DNA of 45,748 bases from Bacteroidota bacterium (GCA_015222065.1 JADFUQ010000133.1:1-45748), one strand, 5' to 3'. Shown: positions 18,983 through 29,233, counted from the first letter of the stretch. The notes: generated from the letters alone by a model not told the origin. Program-made: numbers and translations.

Positions 18983-19705
18983 TCAATAAATATTTGATCT
19001 TGACAAGGAATAACCTGCTAATTGAATAGATTTTACTGCCAGGATTTTAAGAGGGTTGATCAGAGGTATATTTATGTGAGGTTGTTTCAATACAAGAGAG
19101 ATTTCGGTACATCCGGAAATTATGGCACCTGCACCTTTTTCTTCCAGATTTGCAACAGATTGGAGAAGGATTTTCCTGGGAACAGTTTTAGAGCCCGCTT
19201 TAATACCAGTTTTACCATATATTACAGTCATATTTTGTTGCTGATACAAAGTATCAGGATTAATTATTTCAAGACCAATATCTTCAAATGCTTTTTTATA
19301 AATAGCTGTTCTACAGACTCCTGCGGTAGAAAGTAATCCATGCTTTTTTATTTCAGGATATTTGTACAAAACATACCGGGCTGTTTCTTTTATCATGTCA
19401 ATAATCGGAACATGTATCTTTTCTTCTATCTGCTTAATAAAAAAATGGGCTGTATTGCAAGGTATAAGTATAATGTCAGCCCCCATTTGTTCCAGCTTCA
19501 AAGCTCCTTCGACCAGCATTTTAATTGGTGAAGGACCTTTACCCAGAATAAATAATGAGCGGTCAGGAATTTTTGGATTATTAACAATTAACACAGGGAT
19601 ATGATCCTGGTCATTTTGTGCTTTCGTATTTTTTATGATCAAGCTGAATAATTTAGATGTCGCCTCAGGGCCCATACCTCCTAGAATACCGATTTGTTTC
19701 TTCAT
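18983..19705 (-). CDS. aspartate/glutamate racemase family protein
   Basis: MKKQIGILGGMGPEATSKLF...LIPCNTAHFFI...GAGAIISGCTEISLVL with both catalytic Cys motifs. Confidence 0.9.
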   Translation of the reverse strand: MKKQIGILGGMGPEATSKLFSLIIKNTKAQNDQDHIPVLIVNNPKIPDRSLFILGKGPSPIKMLVEGALKLEQMGADIILIPCNTAHFFIKQIEEKIHVPIIDMIKETARYVLYKYPEIKKHGLLSTAGVCRTAIYKKAFEDIGLEIINPDTLYQQQNMTVIYGKTGIKAGSKTVPRKILLQSVANLEEKGAGAIISGCTEISLVLKQPHINIPLINPLKILAVKSIQLAGYSLSRSNIY

Positions 19706-19711
19706 TAGTTA

Positions 19712-20836
19712 CTATTTTGATGGGATACGGTTATATTTCTTCATGACATTTAAAACCTTTTCTATCTGTAATTTTTCGATTTTGTGATCTTTATAACCGA
19801 TAGTTGTTTCAGCAGTGAACAGGGAATTGAGAATTGCTTCTTCAGTTGCTTCAATAACTGCCAGAAATAGAGATGACATTTGATCATTTCTGAGAGTTGC
19901 TGTTGTATCTATGGGCGAATCTGATCTGTGAGAAATTTTATTTGCTGTAGAAAATGTGATAACATAATCACCACTTCCATTTGAAGATATTCCCCCTGTA
20001 TGTGCCAGACCAAGCATAGCTCTTTTTGCCAGTCGCAACAGATTCCTTGAATTAAGTGGAGCATCGGTTGCAACAATTATCATACAGGAACCATCTGCCT
20101 GCTTCAGTTTATCTGCAAAATAATACTGTTTAAGTTCTTCTCCTACAGGCACCCCATCTATTTGAAGAATCCCTCCAAAATTAGTCTGGACAAGAACCCC
20201 AACCGTATAACTATTCATATTTGCAGGCAGTTTTCTTGAAGAGGTACCAATTCCACCCTTATATCCAAAACAAACAGTTCCTGTTCCGGCACCAATTGAT
20301 CCCTGCATAACCTTATTTGAAGATGCATTTTCAATTGCTGCAATAACATGTCTCTTTTTTATATGTAATCCCCTGATATCATTTAGATAACTATCGTTAG
20401 TCTCTCCCACTACAGGATTTACAGATATGATATTTTCGTTCTTTTTCAGACTGTATTCTATCAATGCTTCCGCTGCTACAGGAACACTTAATGTATTGGT
20501 CAAGATAATCGGTGTTTCAATATTACCAAGTTCCTGAATCTGTGTGCTACCTGTTAGTTTCCCAAAACCATTTGCCACATAAACAGCAGCAGGAACTTTC
20601 TCCATAAAAATATTACCGGTGTGTGGAAGAATTGCTGTCACACCTGTCCTTATATTTTTATTTTTATTTAGTGTAAAATGCCCAACCAAAACACCATAAA
20701 CATCGGTAATTGAATTATCCTGCCCTGGAGGAAGGACGCCAATGGAAAATCCATAATCTCTGAAAGTCAAACATTGAGGAGTTGCATTAAAGACGGAACA
20801 TGTCAGGAACAGAAGAAGTGAAAAAATATATTTCAT
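19712..20836 (-). CDS. P1 family peptidase (DmpA/L-aminopeptidase D-esterase-like)
   Basis: GSIGAGTGTVCFGYKGGIGTSSR; VGVLVQTNFGG; signal-peptide-like N-terminus. Confidence 0.88.
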   Translation of the reverse strand: MKYIFSLLLFLTCSVFNATPQCLTFRDYGFSIGVLPPGQDNSITDVYGVLVGHFTLNKNKNIRTGVTAILPHTGNIFMEKVPAAVYVANGFGKLTGSTQIQELGNIETPIILTNTLSVPVAAEALIEYSLKKNENIISVNPVVGETNDSYLNDIRGLHIKKRHVIAAIENASSNKVMQGSIGAGTGTVCFGYKGGIGTSSRKLPANMNSYTVGVLVQTNFGGILQIDGVPVGEELKQYYFADKLKQADGSCMIIVATDAPLNSRNLLRLAKRAMLGLAHTGGISSNGSGDYVITFSTANKISHRSDSPIDTTATLRNDQMSSLFLAVIEATEEAILNSLFTAETTIGYKDHKIEKLQIEKVLNVMKKYNRIPSK

Positions 20837-20904
20837 ATGTTTAAAATAAATAATTAATCAGGTATTTCTCAGTTAAAGGAAATTTCAATTCCCGGGAATC
20901 TGCA

Positions 20905-21264
20905 CTAATAGAGATGCTCTTTCCTCACAATCAGAGCATATTGATTATCATCCAGAATTTTATATCCTTGCTCATAGCAGAAATAACACATATCTCCGTT
21001 TTTTATGGTATAGGTATTTGTATGAAATTGAAAATTGTATCCCAGAACTATCAATTGATCTTTATGAACTTTTGCATTACCGTTAGGATTCAGATCAGCA
21101 AGTATTCTTCGGTTTTTACGGAGGATATTATGAACATTACGAATAAAATTAATATCATCCCTGTTTATCTCGTTATGGTAGCTGTTACGGCACTGATCTG
21201 AACAGAATTTCTTATCTGACCGGCCTTTCAGGGGTTCATTACATTCAAGACATCTCCGTTCCAT
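20905..21264 (-). CDS. zinc-ribbon hypothetical protein
   Basis: MERRCLECNEPLKGRSDKKFCSDQCRNSYHNE: CxxC...CxxxC treble-clef-like motif. Confidence 0.7.
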   Translation of the reverse strand: MERRCLECNEPLKGRSDKKFCSDQCRNSYHNEINRDDINFIRNVHNILRKNRRILADLNPNGNAKVHKDQLIVLGYNFQFHTNTYTIKNGDMCYFCYEQGYKILDDNQYALIVRKEHLY

Positions 21265-21314
21265 AGGAATTAGTTTTCTTAAAAATACAAAATAAACCTA
21301 TTATATACGACATT

Positions 21315-21342
21315 AAACGTTTACAAACGACTATAAACGTTT
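21315..21342. promoter_or_regulatory. two AAACGTTT palindromes 20 bp apart upstream of ssb
   Basis: TAAACGTTTACAAACGACTATAAACGTTTA in the divergent intergenic region. Confidence 0.5.
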
Positions 21343-21426
21343 AATAACCGAATAAGGTCGTGTTGATGTTGTTAATTTGATCATGAAAAAAACAATTTAT
21401 TTATTAACCTCAAAATTTTTAAAATC

Positions 21427-21771
21427 ATGCAAAACTTAAAAAACAAAGTTCATCTTATCGGAAACCTTGGAATGGATCCTGAAATTAAGAAACTGGAAAA
21501 TGGCAGCTCACGTGCCAAATTTTCACTTGCCACATCAGACAGTTATAAAAACAAAGATGGGGAAAAAGTTAAAGAAACCCAATGGCATAATCTTGTTGCG
21601 TGGGGACCGAGGGCAGAATTTACGGAAAAGTACCTTAAGAAAGGCCAGGAAATTGCTGTTGAGGGAAAATTGACACACAGGACATATGAAGACAAAGAAG
21701 GGAAAAAGCAGTATATCACTGAAGTGATTGTAAATGAGGTACAAATGCTGCGTTCACCGAACAATGCTTAG
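21427..21771 (+). CDS. ssb: single-stranded DNA-binding protein
   Basis: NKVHLIGNLGMDPEIKKLENGSSRAKFSLATSDSYKNKDGEKVKETQWHNLVAWGPRAEFTEKYLKKGQEIAVEGKLTHRTYED. Confidence 0.95.
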   Translation: MQNLKNKVHLIGNLGMDPEIKKLENGSSRAKFSLATSDSYKNKDGEKVKETQWHNLVAWGPRAEFTEKYLKKGQEIAVEGKLTHRTYEDKEGKKQYITEVIVNEVQMLRSPNNA

Positions 21772-21803
21772 CATTGTTAATAGAAGACAGTATGTAATAT
21801 CGA

Positions 21804-21836
21804 ATGCCGGATCCTAATAGGTTCCGGCATTTTTTA
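21804..21836 (+). terminator. rho-independent terminator after ssb
   Basis: ATGCCGGA-tcctaataggt-TCCGGCAT followed by TTTTTATT. Confidence 0.8.
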
Positions 21837-21861
21837 TTATCAAAAAATAGGAATAAATACT

Positions 21862-24192
21862 TTATTCAAGTCTTTTACTAAGTTCATCAAACAAATGGGA
21901 AAAATTATCCTTGGTTTCTTCATCCAGGTTACCCCATTTCAATTTTGAATCCTTAACCTCGCGCATAAAGTTAGATGCAAGAATTGAGCGTGACAAATTA
22001 TTATTACTGATATACTCAGAATTTGATTCGGTAATCCCTATTCGTTTATGAAGAATATATTTCTTAAAGTCGATAGTAGAAAACATATCTTCAATACTTT
22101 TGAAATGGTTGAGTTGAACAAGCTTTTTATTTGCCTGGTCTTCATTATTGGCAAAAAGATGTTTAGTAAGATCATGCTTCAAATCATCACCTTCATTATT
22201 TGCTCCTGTAAGTACCAGGAAATCAATCCCCCAACCAAGTAACATATTCACAAGACTCCTGATATTTGATACTCCTGTAGCAGGCAGGTAAAAAACCTGT
22301 TTTTCAAAACTTTTTATGTCGGTAAGAGCTTTCATATAATAAAAAGTAGCAATATCTTCAAGAATAATATTGTTTTTTTTCTGGATAAACTTTTGTTCAG
22401 ACAGTCTTATTCCCATTAATGAATAAATAGGCGACAATGTATCTGTTGAAGCTGTAGTAAGTGATTTAGCATTAAAAATTTTAGTTTCGCTTAACTCATC
22501 CTCTTCAACAGCTCGCTGAACGGCAAGCAGCCGGTATAATTTATTTAAATCGATAAGATGAGGGGAATGGGTTGTATAAATAATCTGGACTCTTTCTTTA
22601 ATATTATCGAATACTTTCAAAACATCTTCCTGAGCCCTGGCATGGAGACTTACTCCAGGTTCATCAATCAGGATTACAGTATTACTCTTGTTATTAGATA
22701 ATGCTGCTGCCTGTAATTCAAGGTAAAATGAGAGAAACCAACGTACACCCCTGCTTCTTTGTTTTGGATAAAGACGTTCTTCCCTGTCTTTTATCCAGAA
22801 TTCAATATATGGCAGTCCGCTTTTATCCGGATTGGAATTATCATAATGTTCAAGCTCAAAATTGATTTTTATTTTATTATGCTTACCAATATTTTGACGC
22901 CAGTAATCCTGAAAATTTATAGTTATCTCCTTATTTAGCTTTTCAATTTTATGTTTCAGGATACGGTTGTTGGTCTGCTGAAAAAAGTCTTCATCAAGAC
23001 CAGATATCAAGAGAAAACTTCTAGCTGCTTTATGGCCTTCAACATTGGCGTTTTCTGTATGAATATCATGCAAATCGATACGATCAGGAAGAAGACTTAA
23101 GAAATCTTCGAAAAATATGAATTCGGGAACATGGTTAAAAAGTTTTCTTCCTGCTTCTTCCAGAGAATAGTATTTATCGATATGAGGCTTCTCTTTCTTG
23201 ATCTCATTCAAAACCTCAACAATACTATTCCCGGACAGAACTTTGAATGCAACCATTTTTTTCCGGATTGCATCTTCTTTACTCTGTTCATACTCACGTA
23301 GTATTCTAACATAAGTTTCGTTATTTAAATCAAGCTGAGTTCGTGAAGCCCTACGCTCCTTTTCATTATATGACATATCAAAAATACGCTGGTATTTTCG
23401 AAGTTCTTTATAAGATTCCTCAAGTTCATTTTTGTTAATCAGGAATTTCTTTTCTGCCCGGATACTCTCACGGGCTAAATTTGCATTTTCTGAAAGCTTG
23501 CGAGCTTCAAAAGCTTTTATTTCAGCATTTTTTCCTGCTGACAGTTGATTATCCCTGCATTCTTCCAGATTTTTTTTTGAACTGGTTAAATTATCTTTTA
23601 TTGCTTCATTGTTTTCACCTTCTTTTCTTGATTTGATTTTTTTCTGTATCTGGGTTACCTTTTCTTTAGCAGCTTCAAATTCCTGATGTTTTTCTTCTTT
23701 TTCAGAAAAAGCTTTTTCTACTATTCTGACAGCATTATCATGTTCATTAATAGCTTCTTCTATTCTTTCTCTGATAATTTTTTCCTTTTCCTCTCTTTTA
23801 TCATAAAACCTTTTATATATCTCCAGAACTTTTTCTCCTGCCAGTTCAATATGACTTGTTATATCCTCTCCCCATGATCTCTTAAGATAAATAGTTTTTA
23901 TTTCCTTAATTTTATCAATCACTCCATCCGGTAGTATTTTCTCATTCAGTTCTTTTTCAACATCAACCTTTACAATCTCGAAAATACAATGCACACAAGG
24001 CAAACTAAGATCACTACGCAAAATATCTTCAGATATTGTACCGGTATAAAAGCTGTTAAGGGCTTCCAGCATTGAAGTTTTGCCTGATTCATTCTGTCCA
24101 ATCAATCCGGTAATATTATCTGGTGACAGATAAGTCCAGCCTGTATCAATTATTGACCGGAAATTCTGTATTCTAAACCCAATTAATTTCAT
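21862..24192 (-). CDS. OLD/RecF-like AAA ATPase with coiled coil and degenerate TOPRIM-like C-terminus
   Basis: FRIQNFRSI; Walker A GLIGQNESGKTSMLEALNSFY; TVILIDEPGVSLHARAQ Walker B; long central coiled coil; C-terminal ILEDIATFYYMKAL...FLVLTGANNEGDD. Confidence 0.8.
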   Translation of the reverse strand: MKLIGFRIQNFRSIIDTGWTYLSPDNITGLIGQNESGKTSMLEALNSFYTGTISEDILRSDLSLPCVHCIFEIVKVDVEKELNEKILPDGVIDKIKEIKTIYLKRSWGEDITSHIELAGEKVLEIYKRFYDKREEKEKIIRERIEEAINEHDNAVRIVEKAFSEKEEKHQEFEAAKEKVTQIQKKIKSRKEGENNEAIKDNLTSSKKNLEECRDNQLSAGKNAEIKAFEARKLSENANLARESIRAEKKFLINKNELEESYKELRKYQRIFDMSYNEKERRASRTQLDLNNETYVRILREYEQSKEDAIRKKMVAFKVLSGNSIVEVLNEIKKEKPHIDKYYSLEEAGRKLFNHVPEFIFFEDFLSLLPDRIDLHDIHTENANVEGHKAARSFLLISGLDEDFFQQTNNRILKHKIEKLNKEITINFQDYWRQNIGKHNKIKINFELEHYDNSNPDKSGLPYIEFWIKDREERLYPKQRSRGVRWFLSFYLELQAAALSNNKSNTVILIDEPGVSLHARAQEDVLKVFDNIKERVQIIYTTHSPHLIDLNKLYRLLAVQRAVEEDELSETKIFNAKSLTTASTDTLSPIYSLMGIRLSEQKFIQKKNNIILEDIATFYYMKALTDIKSFEKQVFYLPATGVSNIRSLVNMLLGWGIDFLVLTGANNEGDDLKHDLTKHLFANNEDQANKKLVQLNHFKSIEDMFSTIDFKKYILHKRIGITESNSEYISNNNLSRSILASNFMREVKDSKLKWGNLDEETKDNFSHLFDELSKRLE

Positions 24193-24209
24193 CTGTTAAT
24201 ATTTATTAA

Positions 24210-25034
24210 TTAATCTATTCTAACGCCTATAACAAGAACATCATCTACCTGCTCAATATCCATTTTCCATTCACTAAAAGATGATACAAGTATTTCTCTT
24301 TGTTCCTTCATGTTTTTGTTATGGATTTCAAGTAATAGATTCTTAAATGGTTTGTATTTGAATTTTTTTCCCTTCGGGCCTCCGAACTGATCGGGAAAAC
24401 CATCGGTAAAGATATACAAAACATCTCCTTTTTTCATTTTTACAACATTATTCCTGAATGACTTCTCCTCAATACCACTAACCCCAATAGGCATTTTGTC
24501 CGGTTTTATTTCGTATAAAATATTCTGACGGATATAATATAACGGGTTATTTGCACCAGAGTATTGTAACTCTTTTGTTTTTTTATTGTATATGCAGAAA
24601 GCAATATCCATTCCATCTTTCGATTCATTTGCCTGACCTGTTTGGTGCAATGATTTCATGATCTTTTCCCTCAATTTGTTAAGTATTCTGTTTGCTTTAA
24701 GATTATCTACTTCACTCACAATTTCATTAAGTGAAGTAATACCCAAAATACTCATCAAGGCACCAGGTACACCGTGCCCGGTGCAATCACCTGCTGTAAA
24801 CAAAATATTTTCTTCCTGTTCGGAAATCCAGTAAAAATCACCACTAATTATATCTTTAGGAAGATAAAGTACAAAATTATCGTGTAAAGTTTTTCGGATT
24901 AATGATGGTTGAGGTAGTAAAGCAGTCTGAATAAGACAGGCATATTCCATACTTTCAATTATTTCTTTTCTTTGTCTTGTAATTTCATCCTTTTGCTTCA
25001 GCAACTCCTGGTATAACTTATTGTCATGTGACAT
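24210..25034 (-). CDS. SpoIIE-type PP2C serine phosphatase
   Basis: DIISGDFYWISEQEENILFTAGDCTGHGVPGALMSILG...LYIFTDGFPDQFGG. ORF is open to 25112; MSHDNKLYQELL is the likelier start. Confidence 0.85.
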   Translation of the reverse strand: MSHDNKLYQELLKQKDEITRQRKEIIESMEYACLIQTALLPQPSLIRKTLHDNFVLYLPKDIISGDFYWISEQEENILFTAGDCTGHGVPGALMSILGITSLNEIVSEVDNLKANRILNKLREKIMKSLHQTGQANESKDGMDIAFCIYNKKTKELQYSGANNPLYYIRQNILYEIKPDKMPIGVSGIEEKSFRNNVVKMKKGDVLYIFTDGFPDQFGGPKGKKFKYKPFKNLLLEIHNKNMKEQREILVSSFSEWKMDIEQVDDVLVIGVRID

Positions 25035-25108
25035 ATAGATGGCGTATTTCTTGAGTTTTAACAGGTCAATATACAAAAAAAGGGTTAAAATGAGATTAGG
25101 GGAAGACT

Positions 25109-26071
25109 TCAACTAATAATTGGATTCACTACAAATTCAGAAGATCTGCCTTCAAAGAAATCTATGATATTTTGTGATGCTACAATACCAATGTTAATCC
25201 TTGTTTCCGTTGTGCCAGTACCAATATGGGGTACTAAAACAACATTATCTATTTGAAGGAGTTCCGGACTGATTTCGGGTTCATTTTCAAAAACATCCAA
25301 TCCGGCGCCACCAAGTTTCCCGATCTCCAAAGCCTTTACCATGGCAATTTCATCAATAACAGGGCCACGTGCAGTATTAATTACAAATACACCATTTTTC
25401 ATTTGGTTGAATTCGTTCTCTCCGATAAGATGCCTGGTTTTATCGGTCAATGGAGTATGAACAGATATTACATCACTATCTTCAAGGAGTTTAGGCAGAG
25501 GAACCCAGGTAGCTTTATACTTTTCCTCAACTACAATATCCAATTTATTGCGGTTAAAATAACATATTCGCATACCAAATGCTAATGCTCTCCTGGCCAC
25601 TGACATGCCAATTTTACCCATACCGATAATACCAAGCATTTTTCCTGAAAGTGTGTTACCAAGATTCTTCATGATACCCCATTCAAGAGGAGGCTGCATA
25701 CGCAATTTACGATCATTTTCAGATATTCTGCGCATAACAGAAAGCATCAAACCAAAAGTCAGTTCAGCTGTGGGTTCAGTCACAGCATCAGGCGTATTTG
25801 TAACTAAAATTCCCATTTCACTGGCAAGGCGTAAATTTATATTATCAACACCAGCACCATAATTTGAGATTATTTTCAAGTTTTTTCCACTTTTCATAAC
25901 TGAATCGGGAAAGGGCTTTCCAAAAACAGTTATTATAGCATCAAATTCATGAACTATTTGTAGTAGATCTTTCTCTGTCAGAATTTCCTTCTCAGGGTAA
26001 AATACATCATACTTTTCAAACAGAATTTGTAAACCTTCTTTTGGCAGTTGATATGTGATCAGTACTTTCAT
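25109..26071 (-). CDS. D-2-hydroxyacid dehydrogenase (glyoxylate reductase-like)
   Basis: GKMLGIIGMGKIGMSVARRALAFGM Rossmann motif; NTARGPVIDEIAMVKAL; GGAGLDVFENEPE; PHIGTGT. Confidence 0.92.
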   Translation of the reverse strand: MKVLITYQLPKEGLQILFEKYDVFYPEKEILTEKDLLQIVHEFDAIITVFGKPFPDSVMKSGKNLKIISNYGAGVDNINLRLASEMGILVTNTPDAVTEPTAELTFGLMLSVMRRISENDRKLRMQPPLEWGIMKNLGNTLSGKMLGIIGMGKIGMSVARRALAFGMRICYFNRNKLDIVVEEKYKATWVPLPKLLEDSDVISVHTPLTDKTRHLIGENEFNQMKNGVFVINTARGPVIDEIAMVKALEIGKLGGAGLDVFENEPEISPELLQIDNVVLVPHIGTGTTETRINIGIVASQNIIDFFEGRSSEFVVNPIIS

Positions 26072-26072
26072 A

Positions 26073-27512
26073 TTAATTACTCAAAGTTTTTTTTGCCCAT
26101 TTAGCAGTATATTCAGTAATCATCTTAAGTGCCTTTTTCTTGTCAATTTCCCAGGTTTTTAAAACCTCTTTTTCAAAACCAACCTGATTTATAAACAGAT
26201 AATTTTCAATTGCATCAATCTCTGCTTTCTTTGTTTCAAAGAATTTTTCATAGTTATCAGTATTGACCTCAGATTCTTGATAGTAATGCCAGTAGGCAAG
26301 TTCCGGTACAGGTGTATGAATATCGGGTGAGGGATTAAAATGTTCGATAATGGCCTGATCATATGTATTTCGTCCAAAACCATCAGGAACTTTTGTAATT
26401 CCTGAATACCAGGGTATAAATGATTGAATGCATGGTCGTCTTGGGGCAATCCATAATACAGCACCAATTTCAATAGGCATATTACTCCGAAGCTGAGCAA
26501 TAAAACCATACTGGTTGGTATTGGAACATATACTTCTGATGTTACTCATATGAGGGTTCTGGTTGTCAATATGAAGGTTTGTTCCTTCATAGTGATCACG
26601 TAATATTTTCATAAAGTCCTTAATCCCTATTTTTTGGTCAGGTTCAAATGAAAATGGAAAATCATCTTCTACATCGTAATCAACTTCAAATAACATATTT
26701 ATTCCTCTCCACATTCTGTAAATATTTGTTTTTGATTTTAGCGACCCGGAACTGGAATATGCTTCACGGAAGATAAAGGGTCCGTTATCCGGATCATACC
26801 ATTCCCTTTCAATTGCGTATTCAACAATATCAGCTGATCCAAGAAAATTCAGTGTATCAGCAAGATCAATTTTCCCGATAGTATAGTAATTTGGGATAAC
26901 GGCCACATGGTTATCCGGAATTCTTTGGGCTATCCAATGTTTACCATTAACCACTGATAGCATCCATGCTTCATTGGGGTCGGCAATGCAATATGTGCGT
27001 CCGGATGAAGTATAACCATAATTAGAAACAAGCTCTCCTCCAATTTTAACTGCTTCTCTTGCTGTTTTTGACCTTTCAGTCATTATTCTTCTAAGAGAAT
27101 AACCAATACCTCCATCAGTGAATACTCCTTTGTTTTCTCGGGATGAACAAGCATCTGAAGCGATACAAACACCGTACTGATTAAGATACGAATCTGAAAA
27201 GCTCATCCCTGGTATTTCCAGCCACAGGTAACTGTTGGTTTCTTCAGGTTGTGCAAAAACACCCCCATTTTTAAAATTTATCATTTCATTAGGTGAATGC
27301 TTAAGTGATGGTACTTTATACCAATTAACAACCTGTTTGCCGCTATCATCTTCATCATGTGCGAACATAACAGATCCATCAATTGTAGCTTCTCTTCCAG
27401 CTAATATTGAAAAACAATCAAATCCTTCATTGACATCTTTAGTTGAACATCCGGAATTGACCAATAAAAAGGCAAATATCAGAAAGAGGGAACTAAAAAA
27501 TCTTTTTTTCAT
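26073..27512 (-). CDS. C69 family dipeptidase, predicted lipoprotein
   Basis: MKKRFFSSLFLIFAFLLVNSGC lipobox; DCFSILAGREATIDGSVMFAHDEDD; EAWMLSVVNGKHWIAQRIPDNHVAVIPNYY. ORF is open to 27575. Confidence 0.85.
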   Translation of the reverse strand: MKKRFFSSLFLIFAFLLVNSGCSTKDVNEGFDCFSILAGREATIDGSVMFAHDEDDSGKQVVNWYKVPSLKHSPNEMINFKNGGVFAQPEETNSYLWLEIPGMSFSDSYLNQYGVCIASDACSSRENKGVFTDGGIGYSLRRIMTERSKTAREAVKIGGELVSNYGYTSSGRTYCIADPNEAWMLSVVNGKHWIAQRIPDNHVAVIPNYYTIGKIDLADTLNFLGSADIVEYAIEREWYDPDNGPFIFREAYSSSGSLKSKTNIYRMWRGINMLFEVDYDVEDDFPFSFEPDQKIGIKDFMKILRDHYEGTNLHIDNQNPHMSNIRSICSNTNQYGFIAQLRSNMPIEIGAVLWIAPRRPCIQSFIPWYSGITKVPDGFGRNTYDQAIIEHFNPSPDIHTPVPELAYWHYYQESEVNTDNYEKFFETKKAEIDAIENYLFINQVGFEKEVLKTWEIDKKKALKMITEYTAKWAKKTLSN

Positions 27513-27629
27513 TTTTACATTGTTTAACACGATCGATAAAGTATAAAGAAAAACAGTAATATAAATATATGGCAAAATTTAGGATATATCTGATAACTCC
27601 ACGAAAATATTTATAATTTCGCACCCGGT

Positions 27630-28379
27630 ATGAATAATTTCTTTAATAGACATATTTACGGAATTTTAGGAACAATAATAGTTCATCTTGTTCTTGGTAT
27701 CATATTTATGATGATAAAATTGTCAGTATCATACAGGGATACAGGAGAATATGTATGGATTGAATTCGAGTCACCGTATGAGGAAAAAACATTACAGATA
27801 CAGGAGCAAAAGGAAGAAGTGCAAGGTTATGATGAAGATGAATACTGGACAACCATAGCAGCAAATTTGGCAAATGAGCCGGAAGAAGAGTTTGATATTG
27901 AAGAATATATGGATCAAATAAAGGAGGAACTTATTGAAAGTGGAGATATTATAAAAGAAAGCAATTATATTGATGACAGGAAACAGATAAAGAAAACTCT
28001 CCAGGAAGGGATTACAAGTTTTATTGAAGACAAAAGAATAGAAAAAATAAAGAATGAAGCTGAAAAAACCTCTGCAGAAATTGCAGCTCAATACCGTGGT
28101 CCAACACGGATATATTATGAATTGGCAGGCAGGGTACACAAACGTCTTCCACTTCCAATATATTTGTGCGAAGGTGCCGGAAAAATTGTAGTGGATATTG
28201 AAGTAGACAGGAGAGGTTTAGTTGTTACTTCAGCTATTAATGAAAGCGAAACTGCTATAGTTAACGAATGTTTGTACCAGGCAGCAAAAAAAGCTGCTTC
28301 ACTTTCTATTTTCAATACTGACTATTTAGCACCGAACAGGCAATCCGGAAAAATTACTTACCATTTTGCAGCACAATAA
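27630..28379 (+). CDS. single-TM protein with TonB-like C-terminal domain
   Basis: N-terminal TM (YGILGTIIVHLVLGIIFMMI), acidic middle, C-term GAGKIVVDIEVDRRGLVVTSAINESET...AAKKAASLSIFNTD. Confidence 0.6.
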   Translation: MNNFFNRHIYGILGTIIVHLVLGIIFMMIKLSVSYRDTGEYVWIEFESPYEEKTLQIQEQKEEVQGYDEDEYWTTIAANLANEPEEEFDIEEYMDQIKEELIESGDIIKESNYIDDRKQIKKTLQEGITSFIEDKRIEKIKNEAEKTSAEIAAQYRGPTRIYYELAGRVHKRLPLPIYLCEGAGKIVVDIEVDRRGLVVTSAINESETAIVNECLYQAAKKAASLSIFNTDYLAPNRQSGKITYHFAAQ

Positions 28380-28395
28380 GGACAAATGGAGCAAA

Positions 28396-28417
28396 GAGCT
28401 GAGTGCGAAGAGCAAAG
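28396..28417 (+). repeat. GAGCTGAG/GAGCAAAG word repeat
   Basis: GAGCTGAGTGCGAAGAGCAAAG, 20/22 identical to 14127-14148. Confidence 0.6.
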
Positions 28418-28510
28418 AGCAAAGAACAGAAAACGACAGGCAAGCAGCAAAAAGTATAACATTAAGATTTTGCTATGATATCATAAAACTTTCCTGATTC
28501 TTAACCTGGA

Positions 28511-29233
28511 TCAAAAAAGCTTACTTGAATTATAGTCATAGGGTTCTATCAGTTCAGGAACATTTTTCTCGACATTTCGTTTTGAGATAAGCTTTGAGAT
28601 GGTATGAGCTTGCAGGTTATTATATTTATAAGGTTTAAGAAGTTTAAGAACATTGGTTACAGGTTGTTCCCGATCCAGCCATTTTGATTCATTAACTTTT
28701 GTCAGGATAACCGGCATACGTTTTTTTGTGTTATGGATTTTAGCAAGTAGCGGATTTGCTTTTGTTGTAATGATACTGAAAGTATTAAGAGTTTCTCCGG
28801 ATTCAGTATCATTCCATGAATCGTATAATCCCGCGAGAGCAAATACCGGTTCACCTTTAAGATAAATATAATAAGGGATACTCTCACTATTTCTTTTTTG
28901 CCATTCGAAAAATCCTCTTGTAATTACCAGGCATCGTTTTGATTGAACAGATCCTCTGAATGAAGGTTTCTGAGTAAGAGTTTCAGCTTTCGCGTTCCCT
29001 GTTTTAGTCCGTATGGAGTAGACAAATTCTTTATCTTTTGACCAGGAAGGAATAAGCCCCCAATGATATTGATGAATTTCACCTGCACTCCCTGCAGGAA
29101 TAACAGGAATCTTAGGAAATGAAAAAGCAGAATAATAATAACTGGGACGATACTCTTCCGGATCAAGGAGCTTTGCATTAAAACGCTTTTCCATTTCTTC
29201 TTTTACAATATTCACATTGATGGTAAAACACAT
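28511..29233 (-). CDS. SOS response-associated peptidase (YedK/HMCES family)
   Basis: N-terminal catalytic Cys (MCFTINVN); HQYHWGLIPSWSKD; NAKAETLTQKPSFRGSVQSKRCLVITRGFFEWQ; HNTKKRMPVIL. Confidence 0.93.
   Translation of the reverse strand: MCFTINVNIVKEEMEKRFNAKLLDPEEYRPSYYYSAFSFPKIPVIPAGSAGEIHQYHWGLIPSWSKDKEFVYSIRTKTGNAKAETLTQKPSFRGSVQSKRCLVITRGFFEWQKRNSESIPYYIYLKGEPVFALAGLYDSWNDTESGETLNTFSIITTKANPLLAKIHNTKKRMPVILTKVNESKWLDREQPVTNVLKLLKPYKYNNLQAHTISKLISKRNVEKNVPELIEPYDYNSSKLF

Noticed and set aside
21862-26071. A multi-gene defence island
   Set aside because: Only one ATPase has a defence-like fold; neighbours (ssb, D-2-hydroxyacid dehydrogenase, C69 dipeptidase) look like housekeeping genes and there are no mobile-element marks.
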